Notes under the pieces: generated by a model | What the model was told of the DNA's origin: nothing | The model's input: only the letters and a program-made list of their open reading frames with translations | The model's database searches: none | Assembly (NCBI GenBank): GCA_964564695.1 | Contig: CAZMCC010000007.1 | Location: 3,221-67,220, forward strand | Length of the DNA: 64,000 nucleotides | Direction: 5' to 3' | From: CAZMCC01 sp964564695 | GTDB lineage: Bacteria; Planctomycetota; Phycisphaerae; Phycisphaerales; UBA1924 | Program-made: the position numbers and the translations under genes | Shown: positions 63,680-64,000 of the stretch, in pieces | Numbering within the stretch: the stretch's first letter is position 1 | Layout: each line of letters begins with the position of its first letter

Positions 63680-64000
63680 GAGGCGCAGGTGCAGCGGGAT
63701 CGTCGTCTTGATCGGCTCGACCACGAACTCGCGCAGCGCCCGGCTCGTCCGCGTGATCGCCTGGCGCCGGTCGTCGGCGTGCACGATCAGCTTGCAGATC
63801 ATGCTGTCGTAGTTCGGCGGCACCACGTACCCCGTCACCGCGTGCGTGTCGAGACGCACGCCGGGGCCGCCCGGGGGCTCGAACCGCGCGATCTTGCCCG
63901 CGCTGGGGCGGAACTGCTTCTCGGGGTCTTCGGCGTTGATGCGGCACTCGATCGCGTGCCCGTTCACCCGGATGTCGTCCTCGCGATAGGGCCGCTTCCC
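63608..64000 (-). CDS. accC: Acetyl-CoA carboxylase biotin carboxylase subunit, C-terminal part
   Basis: The gene runs in from beyond the window; about 130 C-terminal residues are visible. GHAIECRINAEDP, the FEPPGGPGVRLDTHAVTGY loop and YDSMICKLIVHADDR are diagnostic of AccC, the ATP-grasp enzyme that carboxylates biotin on AccB for malonyl-CoA synthesis. It ends normally with GGVDIHFLERLLKGH and a TGA. A second copy of the last 14 codons before FLER lies 0.6 kb downstream, beyond hicBA. Confidence 0.93.
   Translation of the reverse strand, partial: GKRPYREDDIRVNGHAIECRINAEDPEKQFRPSAGKIARFEPPGGPGVRLDTHAVTGYVVPPNYDSMICKLIVHADDRRQAITRTSRALREFVVEPIKTTIPLHLRLMENAAFMEGGVDIHFLERLLKGH

Overview
The window is GC-rich bacterial chromosome, most likely from a planctomycete of the class Phycisphaerae. 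Evidence: three secreted proteins carry the planctomycete N-terminal motif L-E-[AP]-R-x-[LM]-[LM]; one protein ends in a Phycisphaerales-style PEP-CTERM tail (IPAPGSVAFLGMG, then arginines); and five small membrane proteins carry a zinc ribbon of the CPxCxYDLRG...CPECG type common in this group. No phage or plasmid module, rRNA, tRNA or CRISPR array was seen. The assignment rests on motifs, not on a database search.

Layout. 1-9 kb: envelope and exported proteins (a PQQ-type propeller cut by the window edge, a DUF5658-like membrane protein, two lipoproteins, an LTxxQ-like helical protein, a CAP-domain protein with a poly-glycine linker). 9-12.8 kb: two GT2 glycosyltransferases and a small zinc protein. 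12.9-17.4 kb: a tandem pair of very large secreted cyclophilins. 17.6-26.5 kb: SpoVR, an M48 peptidase, a FUN14-like protein, a short HTH-like reading frame behind a canonical promoter, an ABC exporter, a small cyclophilin, and an apaG/S41-peptidase operon. 26.5-36.1 kb: a glycan-assembly operon with one polytopic GT39-like protein and three giant GT4-like/GT2 fusions sharing a C-terminal motif. 36-43 kb: gatC, gatA, a REP-associated transposase (RAYT) between REP hairpins, a nucleotide-sugar-type epimerase, lysS and an Rrf2 regulator. 43-51.5 kb: a metal P-type ATPase, two zinc-ribbon paralogues (one frameshifted), a MoxR ATPase, a PDZ protein and an ECF sigma/anti-sigma pair. 51.7-64 kb: tatC-tadA-zinc ribbon-mutM, a possible oriC, dnaA, an RNase Z-like protein, rplM-rpsI, a CPBP protease, the PEP-CTERM protein, a HicAB module and the 3' end of accC.

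Cross-cutting signals. (1) Four REP/BIME hairpins occur with their probable RAYT. In six of seven adjoining gene ends the stop codon is the TGA that opens the REP. The RAYT itself has an in-frame TGA just before its likely catalytic tyrosine. (2) About fifteen genes have a TAnnnT -10-like hexamer, often GGTACnnT, only 4-13 nt before the start codon and usually no Shine-Dalgarno, which predicts widespread leaderless transcripts. (3) HicAB sits between two copies of the accC 3' end, as if it had integrated there and rebuilt the gene. (4) C/G-rich and 7-8-bp tandem repeats occur in leaders and, in frame, inside genes including lysS.
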